Assembly (NCBI GenBank): GCA_947630345.1 | Contig: CANRHF010000002.1 | Span: 1-59,759 of the forward strand | Direction of reading: 5' to 3' | Length of the DNA: 59,759 bases | Source: an uncultured Oscillospiraceae bacterium | GTDB lineage: Bacteria > Bacillota > Clostridia > Oscillospirales > Oscillospiraceae | Shown here: positions 1 through 9,310 of the stretch, one piece after another | Numbering within the stretch: the stretch's first letter is position 1 | Layout: the number at the start of each line of letters is the position of its first letter | Made by a program: the position numbers and the translations under genes | Notes under the pieces: model-generated | Seen by the model: the letters and a program-made list of their open reading frames with translations, nothing else | What the model was told of the DNA's origin: nothing | Databases searched by the model: none

Positions 1-135
1 AAGGCAAGCGGCTGCGCCGCCCTTGACCCCTCGCACCCTGTCCGCTACGAGATAACCATGGCGGTTCCACCGCCTAAAGTAACGGATTCCTACCAGACTC
101 ATTAAATTTGCGCATAACTCTTGACAGTACCGAAA

Positions 136-1155
136 TCACCGATTTCCATACATCCTTTGATAATAATTCTGGTAATCGCCAGAGATGATCTCCTCCCACC
201 AAGTCTTGTGGTCGAGATACCACTGGATCGTCTTCCGGATGCCGTCGGCAAATTTCGTCTCAGGCAGCCAGCCCAGCTCGCTGTGGATCTTTGCCGGGTC
301 GATGGCGTAGCGCATATCGTGGCCCTTGCGGTCAGTGACGTAGGTGATGAGGCTCTCCGGTTTGCCAAGGGTTTTGCAGATCAGCTTCACGATGTCGATA
401 TTCCTCATCTCGTTATGCCCGCCGATATTATACACTTCACCGTCCCGGCCCTCGCGGAGGATGCGGTCAATCGCCTTGCAGTGATCCTCAACGTAGAGCC
501 AGTCGCGGACGTTTTCGCCCTTACCGTAAACCGGAAGGGGCTTGTCGTTCAGCGCGTTCGCAATCATCAGCGGGATCAGCTTCTCCGGGAATTGGTACGG
601 ACCGTAGTTATTCGAGCAGCGGGAGATTGTCACCGGCAGGCCAAACGTGCGGTGGTACGCGAGGACGAGCAGGTCGGCGCTCGCCTTCGAGGCGCTATAT
701 GGGCTGGAGGCGTGGATCGGCGTGGTCTCTGTGAAAAACAGATCCGGCCGGTCCAGGGGCAAATCGCCGTAAACCTCGTCCGTCCCCACCTGATGAAACC
801 TTTGGATGCCGTATTTCCGGCAGGCGTCCATCAGCACCTGCGTGCCGAGAATGTTCGTCTGGAGGAATACCTCCGGGTTCTCGATGCTGCGGTCGACGTG
901 GCTCTCCGCCGCGAAGTTGACAACCACGTCGGGCTTCTCTTCTTCAAAAAGCTTATACACGCCCTCTCGGTCGCAGATGTCGAGCTTTACAAAGCGGAAG
1001 TTCGGGTCATCCATCACATCTTTCAGCGTACTGAGATTACCCGCGTAGGTCAGCTTGTCCAAGCAGACGATTCGGTCCTCCGGGTGATTTTCCAGCATGA
1101 AAAAGATGAAATTCGAGCCGATGAATCCGGCGCCGCCGGTCACGAGAATAGTCAT
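136..1155 (-). CDS. rfbB: dTDP-glucose 4,6-dehydratase
   Basis: [16 protein letters not shown] Rossmann start; [23 protein letters not shown] and [18 protein letters not shown] are RmlB motifs. Confidence 0.95.
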   Translation of the reverse strand: MTILVTGGAGFIGSNFIFFMLENHPEDRIVCLDKLTYAGNLSTLKDVMDDPNFRFVKLDICDREGVYKLFEEEKPDVVVNFAAESHVDRSIENPEVFLQTNILGTQVLMDACRKYGIQRFHQVGTDEVYGDLPLDRPDLFFTETTPIHASSPYSASKASADLLVLAYHRTFGLPVTISRCSNNYGPYQFPEKLIPLMIANALNDKPLPVYGKGENVRDWLYVEDHCKAIDRILREGRDGEVYNIGGHNEMRNIDIVKLICKTLGKPESLITYVTDRKGHDMRYAIDPAKIHSELGWLPETKFADGIRKTIQWYLDHKTWWEEIISGDYQNYYQRMYGNR

Positions 1156-2030
1156 TTTGTTTCCTCCGCAAGAGACATCAGATACTGTCCGTATTCTGTC
1201 ATTTTCAGTTCTTCGCCGAGCGTTCTCATCTGTTCAGTCGTGATGAATCCGCGCCGCCACGCAATCTCTTCAATGCACGAGATATAGAACCCCTGCATCT
1301 CCTGCACCGCTTTCACAAAGCTGCTCGCCTTGTGCATTCCGTTGGGGGATCCCGTATCCAGCCACGCCATTCCGCGGCCCATCAGCGTCACACGCAATTT
1401 TCCCCGCCGCAGATATTCGTTATTCACAGCGGTGATCTCCAGCTCTCCCCGCGCGGAGGGCTGCACATGCTTCGCAATCTCCACGACCTCGTTATTGTAG
1501 AAATACAGTCCAGGCACGGCGTAATTGGACTTCGGTTCCTGTGGCTTTTCCTCAATGGACAGGACGCGATTGTTTTTATCAAATTCCACAACGCCGAACT
1601 CTCTCGGATCCTTCACCGGGTAGCCGAAGATCGTCGCGCCATCCTTTTCCGCCTGCCGCTTCGCCTCGTCCAGTGTAGTCGAGAAGAACTGCCCGTAAAA
1701 CACATTGTCGCCCAGAATAAGGCACACGCTGTCCTTCCCGATGAACCCCTCGCCGAGGATAAACGCATCCGCCAGGCCCCGGGGCCTGTCCTGCACCGCG
1801 TATGTAAACCGTACACCGATCCGCGAGCCGTCGCCGAGGAGCTTTTTGTAATGCTCAATATCCTCGGGCGTCGAGATAATGAGGATCTCGCGGATCCTTG
1901 CAAGAAGCAGGATCGACAGGGGATAATAGATCAGCGGCTTGTCGTAGACGGGCAAAAGCTGTTTGGAAACGGAAATCGTGTTTGGGTAGAGCCTTGTCCC
2001 TTTGCCACCTGCTAGAATGATGCCTTTCAT
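1152..2030 (-). CDS. rfbA: glucose-1-phosphate thymidylyltransferase (trimmed to [16 protein letters not shown] start)
   Basis: [43 protein letters not shown] upstream of the ATG at 2030; overlaps rfbB start. Confidence 0.95.
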   Translation of the reverse strand: MKGIILAGGKGTRLYPNTISVSKQLLPVYDKPLIYYPLSILLLARIREILIISTPEDIEHYKKLLGDGSRIGVRFTYAVQDRPRGLADAFILGEGFIGKDSVCLILGDNVFYGQFFSTTLDEAKRQAEKDGATIFGYPVKDPREFGVVEFDKNNRVLSIEEKPQEPKSNYAVPGLYFYNNEVVEIAKHVQPSARGELEITAVNNEYLRRGKLRVTLMGRGMAWLDTGSPNGMHKASSFVKAVQEMQGFYISCIEEIAWRRGFITTEQMRTLGEELKMTEYGQYLMSLAEETK

Positions 2031-2166
2031 GTGTTTTTTGTCCTCTTTCTTTCGGAATATCAGAAATTTGCCGGCGATATAATTGATGACATTCACAGCG
2101 CGTTTTGCAGTCAAATCGTTGCGTCCCCACTGCGGCAGAACATCCCACCGTCATTGATCGGAAGCG

Positions 2167-3345
2167 TCATCTTTCATGGCGCAAATATTCTTTTACGTTT
2201 TCAAAATACGCGATCGCGTGCTCGATGCACACATCCATGTTGTAATACTTAAATTCCGCGAGCCGGCCGCAGAGGAACAGATTCTTATACTTTGCAGCCT
2301 CCTCAAGATACCGGCCATATAGCGCCTCGCTCTCCTGGGTCACCACCGGGTAGTACGGAATATTCCCGACCTTGGCGTTCGGATCGTACCAGAGCGGGTA
2401 CTCGGTAGCGACGACGCTTCCTCGCGCGCCGCTGTCGTCAAACATGATCTTCCTGTATTCCGTACTGCGCGTTTTCCCTTCCGCCTGCGGGAAGGAAATG
2501 ATCTCCGACGGCAAGACATCCTCCGATTCGCTGGATTCGTACCGGATATCCAACGAACGGTACGGGAGACTGCCGAATTTGTACTGGAACAGCTCGTCGA
2601 TCGGCCCGGTGAAGATCAGGAGCTCCACCTCATCGGCGTCATAGGTGATCTTGTTTGTCCGCTCCTCCAGGGCAATGTGCTCAAGCGCGTCCGTCTCCAA
2701 GCGAACGTCGATGTTCGGATGATCCAGCATATTTCGGAAGATCTCCGTAAACCCTTTCTTGGGCAGGTACTGAAAATCCTTATTCAGGTATCGCTCGTCG
2801 TAATTCATCGCGAACGGGACCCGTTCCAATACATATTTGTCGATCTTATTGACGTCCGTCCCCCACATTTTAGAGGTGTAGGTCCGAAACGCCTTTTCAA
2901 ACAGCAGCGTCCCAAATTCGGAAACTTCCCGGTCCGGGCAGTCAACAATCTGCAAAATCGGAACACGGTCGCTACCGGGAAAATTTTCCCGCAGTTTCCG
3001 CAGGACCGTCTCCGCCCGCTTCGCGCCGATCAGCTCCTGCACGGACTGAAAGTTGAACGGCAGACGGATATACTGTCCGTCTAGAAAGCTCAGGAGCTTC
3101 GTGTTATGCGGGAAAAGCTCCGCGTACTGGGACAGGTATTCGATGATCCAATATTTATTGGTGTTGAGAAAATGCGGTCCGTAGCGCTGCACGAGGATCC
3201 CGTGCTCGTCGTATTCATCGTACATATTTCCACCGATATGGCCGCGCTTTTCCACGACCTCCACTTTGCGGCCGCATTCCTCCGCAATCTTCCGCGCGAG
3301 GATGCTCCCCGAAAAGCCCGTGCCGACAACAATGATCCTACCCAT
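2167..3345 (-). CDS. glf: UDP-galactopyranose mutase
   Basis: MGRIIVVGTGFSGSILARKIAEE FAD-binding start; GPHFLNTNKYWI; CGRLAEFKYYNMDVCIEHA C-terminal Glf motif. Confidence 0.93.
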   Translation of the reverse strand: MGRIIVVGTGFSGSILARKIAEECGRKVEVVEKRGHIGGNMYDEYDEHGILVQRYGPHFLNTNKYWIIEYLSQYAELFPHNTKLLSFLDGQYIRLPFNFQSVQELIGAKRAETVLRKLRENFPGSDRVPILQIVDCPDREVSEFGTLLFEKAFRTYTSKMWGTDVNKIDKYVLERVPFAMNYDERYLNKDFQYLPKKGFTEIFRNMLDHPNIDVRLETDALEHIALEERTNKITYDADEVELLIFTGPIDELFQYKFGSLPYRSLDIRYESSESEDVLPSEIISFPQAEGKTRSTEYRKIMFDDSGARGSVVATEYPLWYDPNAKVGNIPYYPVVTQESEALYGRYLEEAAKYKNLFLCGRLAEFKYYNMDVCIEHAIAYFENVKEYLRHER

Positions 3346-3356
3346 GTTTTTTCTCC

Positions 3357-4271
3357 TTACAAGTTTTCTTTGACCCACGCCGCTGTTTTCAGGATGCTTT
3401 CCCGGAAATCCGCCGTACACTCGAAGCCGGTGTCGCGGTAAAGCGCATCGAGGTCGATCTTGCTGTAATTTCGGCTGCTGTTGTCGTCCGGGTACGCCCC
3501 AAACAGCAGCGGTACACCCGGCGCGACGATCTGTCCAATGTCCGTCACATATGCGCGGAAGGTGCGGAGCGTCCTGTGCCCCACATAATAACTGCGAAGA
3601 TGAACGCCCCGCTCCCCTATGGCGTAGAACGCACGGGCAATGTCGTCGATATAAATGAAGTCATACGGAATGTTTCCTTCAATGAGGCGGGGACTTTCTC
3701 CCCGGACCAGCTGCTTCAGCACGACGTTTGCCAGCATCATGGAGCGATTGTTTTGGCCGTAAGACATGGCGGTCAGCCCGGCGCTGTACTCGATGCCGGA
3801 ATTCGCGGCGATCGTTTTGCAGACGATCTCGGCGGCGGTCTTTGCGGCGGAGTAGATACAGGTATATCGGGGCGACTGCCCGCTCATATCGAGATGGTCC
3901 GCCACTTCGATCTCATTGTATGTACCTGCAAAGACAAACTTTTTGCAGCCGATTTGGACCGCTTCGGTGATGGCATCCCCCGCGCTCGCCGCGTTGGAAA
4001 GCTGAAGACGGTAATCCTTGAACGGTTCTCCGAACACGCCCTGCCACGCGAAGTGATAGAACACATCAACGTCATCGCAGATCATCTCATGGAGATGGTC
4101 ATACTTTGTAAAGTCCGCGACCACAGGATGGAAGTTCGCTTTTCCGCTATGCCTTGCAAGCGCTCGCTCGGAGATATCCACCCCGTAGACGGTAACGCCT
4201 TTATTGAGCAGAAGTTCTGTCAGCGCGCCGCCGATGAACCCGCCCGCGCCTGTGACAATGGCTGTTTTCAT
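3357..4271 (-). CDS. NAD-dependent epimerase/dehydratase (SDR), candidate nucleotide-sugar 4-ketoreductase/epimerase
   Basis: MKTAIVTGAGGFIGGALTELLL GxxGxxG; YSAAKTAAEIV YxxxK; start codon overlaps the stop of the upstream gene (ATGA). Confidence 0.85.
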   Translation of the reverse strand: MKTAIVTGAGGFIGGALTELLLNKGVTVYGVDISERALARHSGKANFHPVVADFTKYDHLHEMICDDVDVFYHFAWQGVFGEPFKDYRLQLSNAASAGDAITEAVQIGCKKFVFAGTYNEIEVADHLDMSGQSPRYTCIYSAAKTAAEIVCKTIAANSGIEYSAGLTAMSYGQNNRSMMLANVVLKQLVRGESPRLIEGNIPYDFIYIDDIARAFYAIGERGVHLRSYYVGHRTLRTFRAYVTDIGQIVAPGVPLLFGAYPDDNSSRNYSKIDLDALYRDTGFECTADFRESILKTAAWVKENL

Positions 4272-5227
4272 GCAGCCACCGCCTTTCGAGCGGCAGCCAG
4301 CAGGATAACTTTATATTCAGTTACCCCCCCCCGGGTATTATTTGGGGTCTGTGATTTAAGCCAATTTGCCGTTTTCAGAATGCTCTCCTTAAAATCGGAT
4401 TGACACTCGAAGCCGACCGGGATTTCTTTCGTCAGCTCTGTGTAATCTATGTATGTATTCTCCGGCATTTCGCCAAAAACGAAACGCCTTTCAGGACAGA
4501 TTGCTGCGCCCATATCCGTGATTTTTTCTCTGAACGTCGAAATGCTTTTGTGGCCTATATAGTACTCATTGTACGGTTTTCCTTTTTCCGCAAGACAAAT
4601 CAAGCCCCTAACTGTATCGTCAATGTATACCCAGTCGTTCGGATTATTGCCCTGAACAAGCTTAAGCGGCAGACTGTTTTGCATGGCGTTTATAATAGTG
4701 TTTACAGCCTTTCTGGAGCGATCGCCCACACCGTAGGTGTTTGTTAAAACTGCTTTGACATACTCCGTTCCGGCCTGCGAGCATATCTGCGCGCAGATAT
4801 CCCCCGCCGCGCGTTTTGCTATACCGTATGTGTTGATGGAAAAATCTCCTGTCGTCTCGCTTTTCATGTGCTCATAACTCGAACTTACGAAGACAAATCT
4901 TTTGCAGATATTCAAAGCATCTTTGCATACCTTAGCAGCGGTTCTAATGTTATCCGTCTGCAATTCAACATCATATAAATCCTTGCCCCCAAGTGTGCCG
5001 CCCCATGAAAGATAAAACATCACATCAGCTATTTCTGGGATTCTTTCCGAAAGATTTTCAGCGGTTAAATCTATAGCAATAGGAGCAAAATTTTCGAACT
5101 GACAGAGCGGGTCAAGATATTCAGCCTTTATGTCCGCGCCGTAGACCTTACACCCCAGATTCAGGAGTGCTTTCGTCAGCGCGCCGCCAATAAATCCGCC
5201 CGCGCCTGTTACAATGGCTGTTTTCAT
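4268..5227 (-). CDS. NAD-dependent epimerase/dehydratase (SDR) with a C-terminal tail encoded after a G9 tract
   Basis: MKTAIVTGAGGFIGGALTKALL; YGIAKRAAGDIC; G9 at 4324-4332 followed by tail VTEYKVILLAAARKAVAA. Confidence 0.85.
   Translation of the reverse strand: MKTAIVTGAGGFIGGALTKALLNLGCKVYGADIKAEYLDPLCQFENFAPIAIDLTAENLSERIPEIADVMFYLSWGGTLGGKDLYDVELQTDNIRTAAKVCKDALNICKRFVFVSSSYEHMKSETTGDFSINTYGIAKRAAGDICAQICSQAGTEYVKAVLTNTYGVGDRSRKAVNTIINAMQNSLPLKLVQGNNPNDWVYIDDTVRGLICLAEKGKPYNEYYIGHKSISTFREKITDMGAAICPERRFVFGEMPENTYIDYTELTKEIPVGFECQSDFKESILKTANWLKSQTPNNTRGGVTEYKVILLAAARKAVAA
4324..4332 (-). repeat. G9 homopolymer (C9 on + strand) inside the 3' end of the SDR gene
   Basis: Direct reading: tta-ccccccccc-gggtatt on + strand. 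Confidence 0.97.
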
Positions 5228-5238
5228 GGAATCCTCCT

Positions 5239-5793
5239 TCAGAAATTCACATCACTGTCTTTCAAAAACGGTGCGTTTCTGTCTTTCTCGGAAACGATCG
5301 GCGTGATGTCTCCCCAGTCAATCCTGATCTCCGGGTCGTTCCACGCGATCGCTCGGTCGTATTTAGGCTCGTATAGCTCGTCCACTTTGTACTGCACTTC
5401 CGTATCATCGACAAGTGACATGCAGATGTGTCCGAACCCTCTCGGAATATAGATTTGCTGCTTTTTCACATCGTCTAATACAACAGAAACGTACTGCTTG
5501 TAGGTGGGCGACGCTTTCCGCAAATCGACCGCAATATCGAGGATCTTCCCTCTCGTACAGCGCAGCAGCTTTGCCTGCGCTTTCGGAGCATTTTGAAAAT
5601 GGATGCCTCGAACAGTATGCTTTTTCAGGTTGCGCAGGTGGTTATCCTGCACAAAGACATTGTCGATTCCAAATTCAGCCATCGTCCGCTTCGAATAGGA
5701 CTCCATGTAATAACCGCGATAATCCTCAAAAACCTTCGGCGTAAAGAGGATCACTTCGGGAATGGCGAGTCGCTCTGCTTTCATTCTTTTCAC
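5239..5793 (-). CDS. rfbC: dTDP-4-dehydrorhamnose 3,5-epimerase family protein
   Basis: VFEDYRGYYMESYSKRTMAEFGI, FVQDNHLRNLKKHTVRGIHFQ, IYIPRGFGHICMSL: RmlC cupin motifs. Confidence 0.92.
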   Translation of the reverse strand: MKRMKAERLAIPEVILFTPKVFEDYRGYYMESYSKRTMAEFGIDNVFVQDNHLRNLKKHTVRGIHFQNAPKAQAKLLRCTRGKILDIAVDLRKASPTYKQYVSVVLDDVKKQQIYIPRGFGHICMSLVDDTEVQYKVDELYEPKYDRAIAWNDPEIRIDWGDITPIVSEKDRNAPFLKDSDVNF

Positions 5794-5826
5794 CCTTTCA
5801 TCAATAAATCACCTAGACCCTCTTGG

Positions 5827-6858
5827 TCAAGCTGCTAATAAGTGAGGACTGGAATGTTCATTGATGAAAGTTTGAATTCTATTATGGATATGGGGTATAT
5901 CCCTGCTTTTTTCAAAAGATAAACTGACTAAGTATCTAAACCCCCCCCCAGCAATTTTAGCGGGTTTCTTCTGAGAATTCATCCATGCCAAAATAGATCG
6001 GCGTACCGTAATCCCCTGCAATTTCAGCTTTGAGGAATCAAACACTGTATTTCCCGATTCGATCTTGCGGTCAATCTCCGGGTACTCAACATAGTCAATC
6101 CCCACCCCGTACAAGGGCGCAATTAGCTCTGCCAATTCCTTTAGGCTAAGGTCGTCTCCTCCAATGTTATAAATGTCGTTTACGCACTTCTCGGAAACTG
6201 CCCCATCGATCAAGTTGTTGCACAGATCTTCAATATGTGTAAACGTGCGCCTCACTTCTCCGTTTCCGTACAGTCGGATATTCTCGCCCTTCATCGCTCT
6301 ATTCCGCATGAACTCTACCGTTCCGTAAGAAGACGCCCCCGGGATCAGAGATCCATAGGGAACACAGATCCTGAAAATGCAATACCGCACACCGTATACG
6401 CGGCTGAACTGCTCCAGATACTGTTCACAGGCAAATTTATTGATCGAGTAAATGGTTCGAAATTCCTTTTCGTCCGTCTCTTTCAAGGGCATGCTGCTGC
6501 CTTTATAGACTAACCTTGTCGAAGGAAAAACGATCTTTGCTTTAGATCCCTGTTCCCTATAAGCTTCGAGGACATGAAGCAACGCGCGCTCGTTGATGTC
6601 AATAAATGTATCATAGTCGTCAAAACCTGCAGCTGAACCGGTCTTCCCGATGAACATAAAGACAACATCGGCATCTAGGTCTATATTGGAAACAGACGCT
6701 CTATCCAGAATCTGTACTTTTTCATATGCCTGTTCTCCATCTGCGTGCGTATCAGCGCGGTCGTAGAGCCGGAGCAGTACGTTTGGGAACCTTCTTTTCA
6801 AAACGACAAGAAGATTTCGCGCGATATAACTGTTCGCTCCAATAACCGTAACTTTCAT
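5827..6858 (-). CDS. NAD-dependent epimerase/dehydratase (SDR) with a C-terminal tail encoded after a G9 tract (start trimmed to MKVTVIGANSYIARN)
   Basis: MKVTVIGANSYIARNLLVVL; YSINKFACEQYLE; G9 at 5941-5949 encodes AGGGF then the tail. Confidence 0.85.
   Translation of the reverse strand: MKVTVIGANSYIARNLLVVLKRRFPNVLLRLYDRADTHADGEQAYEKVQILDRASVSNIDLDADVVFMFIGKTGSAAGFDDYDTFIDINERALLHVLEAYREQGSKAKIVFPSTRLVYKGSSMPLKETDEKEFRTIYSINKFACEQYLEQFSRVYGVRYCIFRICVPYGSLIPGASSYGTVEFMRNRAMKGENIRLYGNGEVRRTFTHIEDLCNNLIDGAVSEKCVNDIYNIGGDDLSLKELAELIAPLYGVGIDYVEYPEIDRKIESGNTVFDSSKLKLQGITVRRSILAWMNSQKKPAKIAGGGFRYLVSLSFEKSRDIPHIHNRIQTFINEHSSPHLLAA
5941..5949 (-). repeat. G9 homopolymer (C9 on + strand) inside the 3' end of the SDR gene
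   Basis: Direct reading: ctaaa-ccccccccc-agcaatttt on + strand. Confidence 0.97.
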
Positions 6859-6892
6859 CAAATTCACCTCCCATCCCAAATTATCTTCTTTT

Positions 6893-7906
6893 CTATTGGT
6901 TTTTAACCGCATCGACAAGCTCCGCCTGCCGCGCGATCGTCTCATAATTCATTTCTCTTGTTTTTTCGTCCGCAACACACTTACAGAAATGCTCTATGGA
7001 CTTTCTGAACGTGTCGTCCGCGCTAAGCTTTACGGTCTCAGTCTCGTTGCCGATTGTAATTTCCGCTGTTGGCTCGAAACCGTCCGGCGCGGTCAAAATT
7101 CGACCTGTTCTCAAAAAGCCCTTGCTTCCCCAGACCTCCAGCTCGCACTTGTAGCTGTTGTCCATGCCGAACGCGATCTGCGCCGTCACGCCCGCGTCGT
7201 TCACCATCGCCGCGCTGCCGTAGATGTCCACGTCAAAATCGGGGGTGCAGTTGAGGCGGGAATAGACTACCCGCGCCGTCTCGCCCAGCAGCATGGCTGC
7301 CAATTTCAGCGTATATCCGCCGCAGTCGAGAAGCGCGCCGCCGCCCAGGGCTTTGTTGTAGCGGAAGTCGTTCTTCGCGCGCTGTGGGAACCCGAACGCG
7401 ATTCGGTACAGCCGCACGTCGCCGAGCCTGCCGCTCTTGACGATATCCTGTATCTCGCCGATCTGTTTGTGGAACGCGAACATATAATTCTCGTGAACAG
7501 CGAGACGCTTCGCTCCGGCGAGATCGATCAGCTCTTTCGTATCTTTCTCAGAGGTAGTAGAGGGCTTTTCGAGGAAAATGTGCTTACCGTGCTCCAGCGC
7601 CGCCTTTGCCCACCTGAAATGCAGCGCCGGCGGCAACGGCAGATAGACCGCGTCCACATCCGGCGAGGACAGGAGCGCTTCATAACTGTCGAAGACCGTG
7701 CCGCCGCAGACGTCGGCGAAGGACTGAGCTTTCTTCGCCTCACCGGCAATCACCGCCGGGTCCGGCGTCCGGTCCCCAAACCACTCTTTTTCGTCGGCGT
7801 GGGCCACACCGACGTACTCGGCGCAGTCGCACTTTTGAATCGCGGGCAGGAAGCGCCGGAACGCGATCTCAGAGGGACAGATGATGCCGATTTTTACTTT
7901 TTTCAT
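6893..7906 (-). CDS. Gfo/Idh/MocA-family oxidoreductase; candidate NDP-hexose 3-ketoreductase
   Basis: KVKIGIICPSEIAFRRFLPAIQ; DAVYLPLPPALHFRWAKAALEHGKHIFLEKPSTT (EKP motif). Confidence 0.88.
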   Translation of the reverse strand: MKKVKIGIICPSEIAFRRFLPAIQKCDCAEYVGVAHADEKEWFGDRTPDPAVIAGEAKKAQSFADVCGGTVFDSYEALLSSPDVDAVYLPLPPALHFRWAKAALEHGKHIFLEKPSTTSEKDTKELIDLAGAKRLAVHENYMFAFHKQIGEIQDIVKSGRLGDVRLYRIAFGFPQRAKNDFRYNKALGGGALLDCGGYTLKLAAMLLGETARVVYSRLNCTPDFDVDIYGSAAMVNDAGVTAQIAFGMDNSYKCELEVWGSKGFLRTGRILTAPDGFEPTAEITIGNETETVKLSADDTFRKSIEHFCKCVADEKTREMNYETIARQAELVDAVKNQ

Positions 7907-7907
7907 A

Positions 7908-9272
7908 TCACCACTCCAATACCGACAAAAGATTTCTAAGCTGGATATTCAGGCAGTTGTTGACCTTCACAAGTGCGCCGAGAGTCTTATAGTTCGTCCA
8001 GAAATACCCTTCCGGGGGCGCGGGCAACTCGTCCGCCTCGACTTCCACCACGACGTTTCGGTTCTGCTCGTGATAGAACCGCCCCCCCTCCTCGGAAAGC
8101 AGCGTGTCGAACTTGACGCCCTTCCCGGTCTTCAGGTGCGCGTCGAACAGTTCATCCACCGCAGTGTCCTTCGCTTCGTCGTGGATATACTCCCGCTGCA
8201 CCGACGGCCCCAGCTCGATCTTGTCGAAGCACCCGACCTCCGGCGTCGCGCGGACGAGAAATTCCCGAACGCCACGATAAACGCGGGTCAGCAGACCGAA
8301 CGTGGCGATCCCCGCCGCCTCAAACAGCGGCTGGCGCCAGTGCCGGACCTCCCGCCCCTCGATCTCGATGTCGCAGAACACAACCTTGAAGCTGTACGGC
8401 TCCTTGCAGACAAATTCCCCGTTTCGCGTCTCCCATTTTTCGAGGGAAAACAGCGGGACGAGCCGCCGCTCGCTCTCATCGAACATTTTGTAATTGTTGA
8501 TGTACTGATAGATCTCCGAAAGATTGTCCCTTCCCCCGCCCAGCACGGAGCGCAGCAATGCGGCGTCCGTAAACTCGCTGAGATGCTCCTCCAGCGGCAG
8601 ACAGGACAGCACCGTTCGCGTATCCATGTTGACGAGGTTGTCCTCACGCATGAGCGCTTTGATTTGCGGCATCGTCATCCACCTGTGCGACGGCAGCACC
8701 TCGACATCCTCATTTTCGGCGAGTTCGATGATGATGTTCCGGTTGCGCTTGCCGAGAAACCGGGACGACTGCTCCGACTGGATCTGGTCAACGACGATCC
8801 TATAGTTCGACGCATGGATAAAGTAGTCGAGATAGGCGGGTTTCGCGCCGCCGTGCTTTTGCGTAAAGTTCGACTTCGTCGCCTGGATTGTCGGGGAGAG
8901 CTGGATCTTGTTGATGTTTCCCGGCTCGATCTTCGCCTGCATGAGATAGTGCATCTCGCCGCCGATCCGCTTGCGGATGATGCCGAGATAGCCGATCTCG
9001 TTCTGCAGGAGGGTGGGCTGCTCGAGGAGCGTCCTTTCCCCTTCCGTCACGCGAAGCCCCGCGATCTGGAAGAAGCTCCCCGCGGGATTGCGGACCGTGC
9101 CCGATTCGCTGTCGTAATACCAAGGCGCGCATTGATCCAGCGTTGTTTTGTCAATCCGCACATGGATCGAGGCGTTGCGATTCTTGATCCAGGAAAAGAT
9201 ATCCGCCGTCGGGTGTAAAGGCATACCCGCTGTTTCCATACTATGATCGTTAAATGGAATAGAATGTGCCAT
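7908..9272 (-). CDS. NDP-hexose 2,3-dehydratase family protein (TylX3/EvaA/SpnO type)
   Basis: Internal duplication typical of the family: IQLSPTIQATKSNFTQKHGGAKPAYLDYF ... LLSEEGGRFYHEQNRNVVVEVE ... GYFWTNYKTLGALVKVNNCLNIQLRNLLSVL. Confidence 0.9.
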   Translation of the reverse strand: MAHSIPFNDHSMETAGMPLHPTADIFSWIKNRNASIHVRIDKTTLDQCAPWYYDSESGTVRNPAGSFFQIAGLRVTEGERTLLEQPTLLQNEIGYLGIIRKRIGGEMHYLMQAKIEPGNINKIQLSPTIQATKSNFTQKHGGAKPAYLDYFIHASNYRIVVDQIQSEQSSRFLGKRNRNIIIELAENEDVEVLPSHRWMTMPQIKALMREDNLVNMDTRTVLSCLPLEEHLSEFTDAALLRSVLGGGRDNLSEIYQYINNYKMFDESERRLVPLFSLEKWETRNGEFVCKEPYSFKVVFCDIEIEGREVRHWRQPLFEAAGIATFGLLTRVYRGVREFLVRATPEVGCFDKIELGPSVQREYIHDEAKDTAVDELFDAHLKTGKGVKFDTLLSEEGGRFYHEQNRNVVVEVEADELPAPPEGYFWTNYKTLGALVKVNNCLNIQLRNLLSVLEW

Positions 9273-9310
9273 AATTTAGCCTCACCAGAAAAGCGCTTTT
9301 ATAAACAGCT

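Noticed and set aside
121-1287. 388-aa + strand ORF opposite rfbB
   Set aside because: Overlaps rfbB and the rfbA end in antisense; no family motif.
8092-8098. C7 run inside the 2,3-dehydratase gene as a third contingency tract
   Set aside because: It encodes Gly-Gly in the conserved EEGGRF motif and is only 7 nt long, so it is explained by codon choice.
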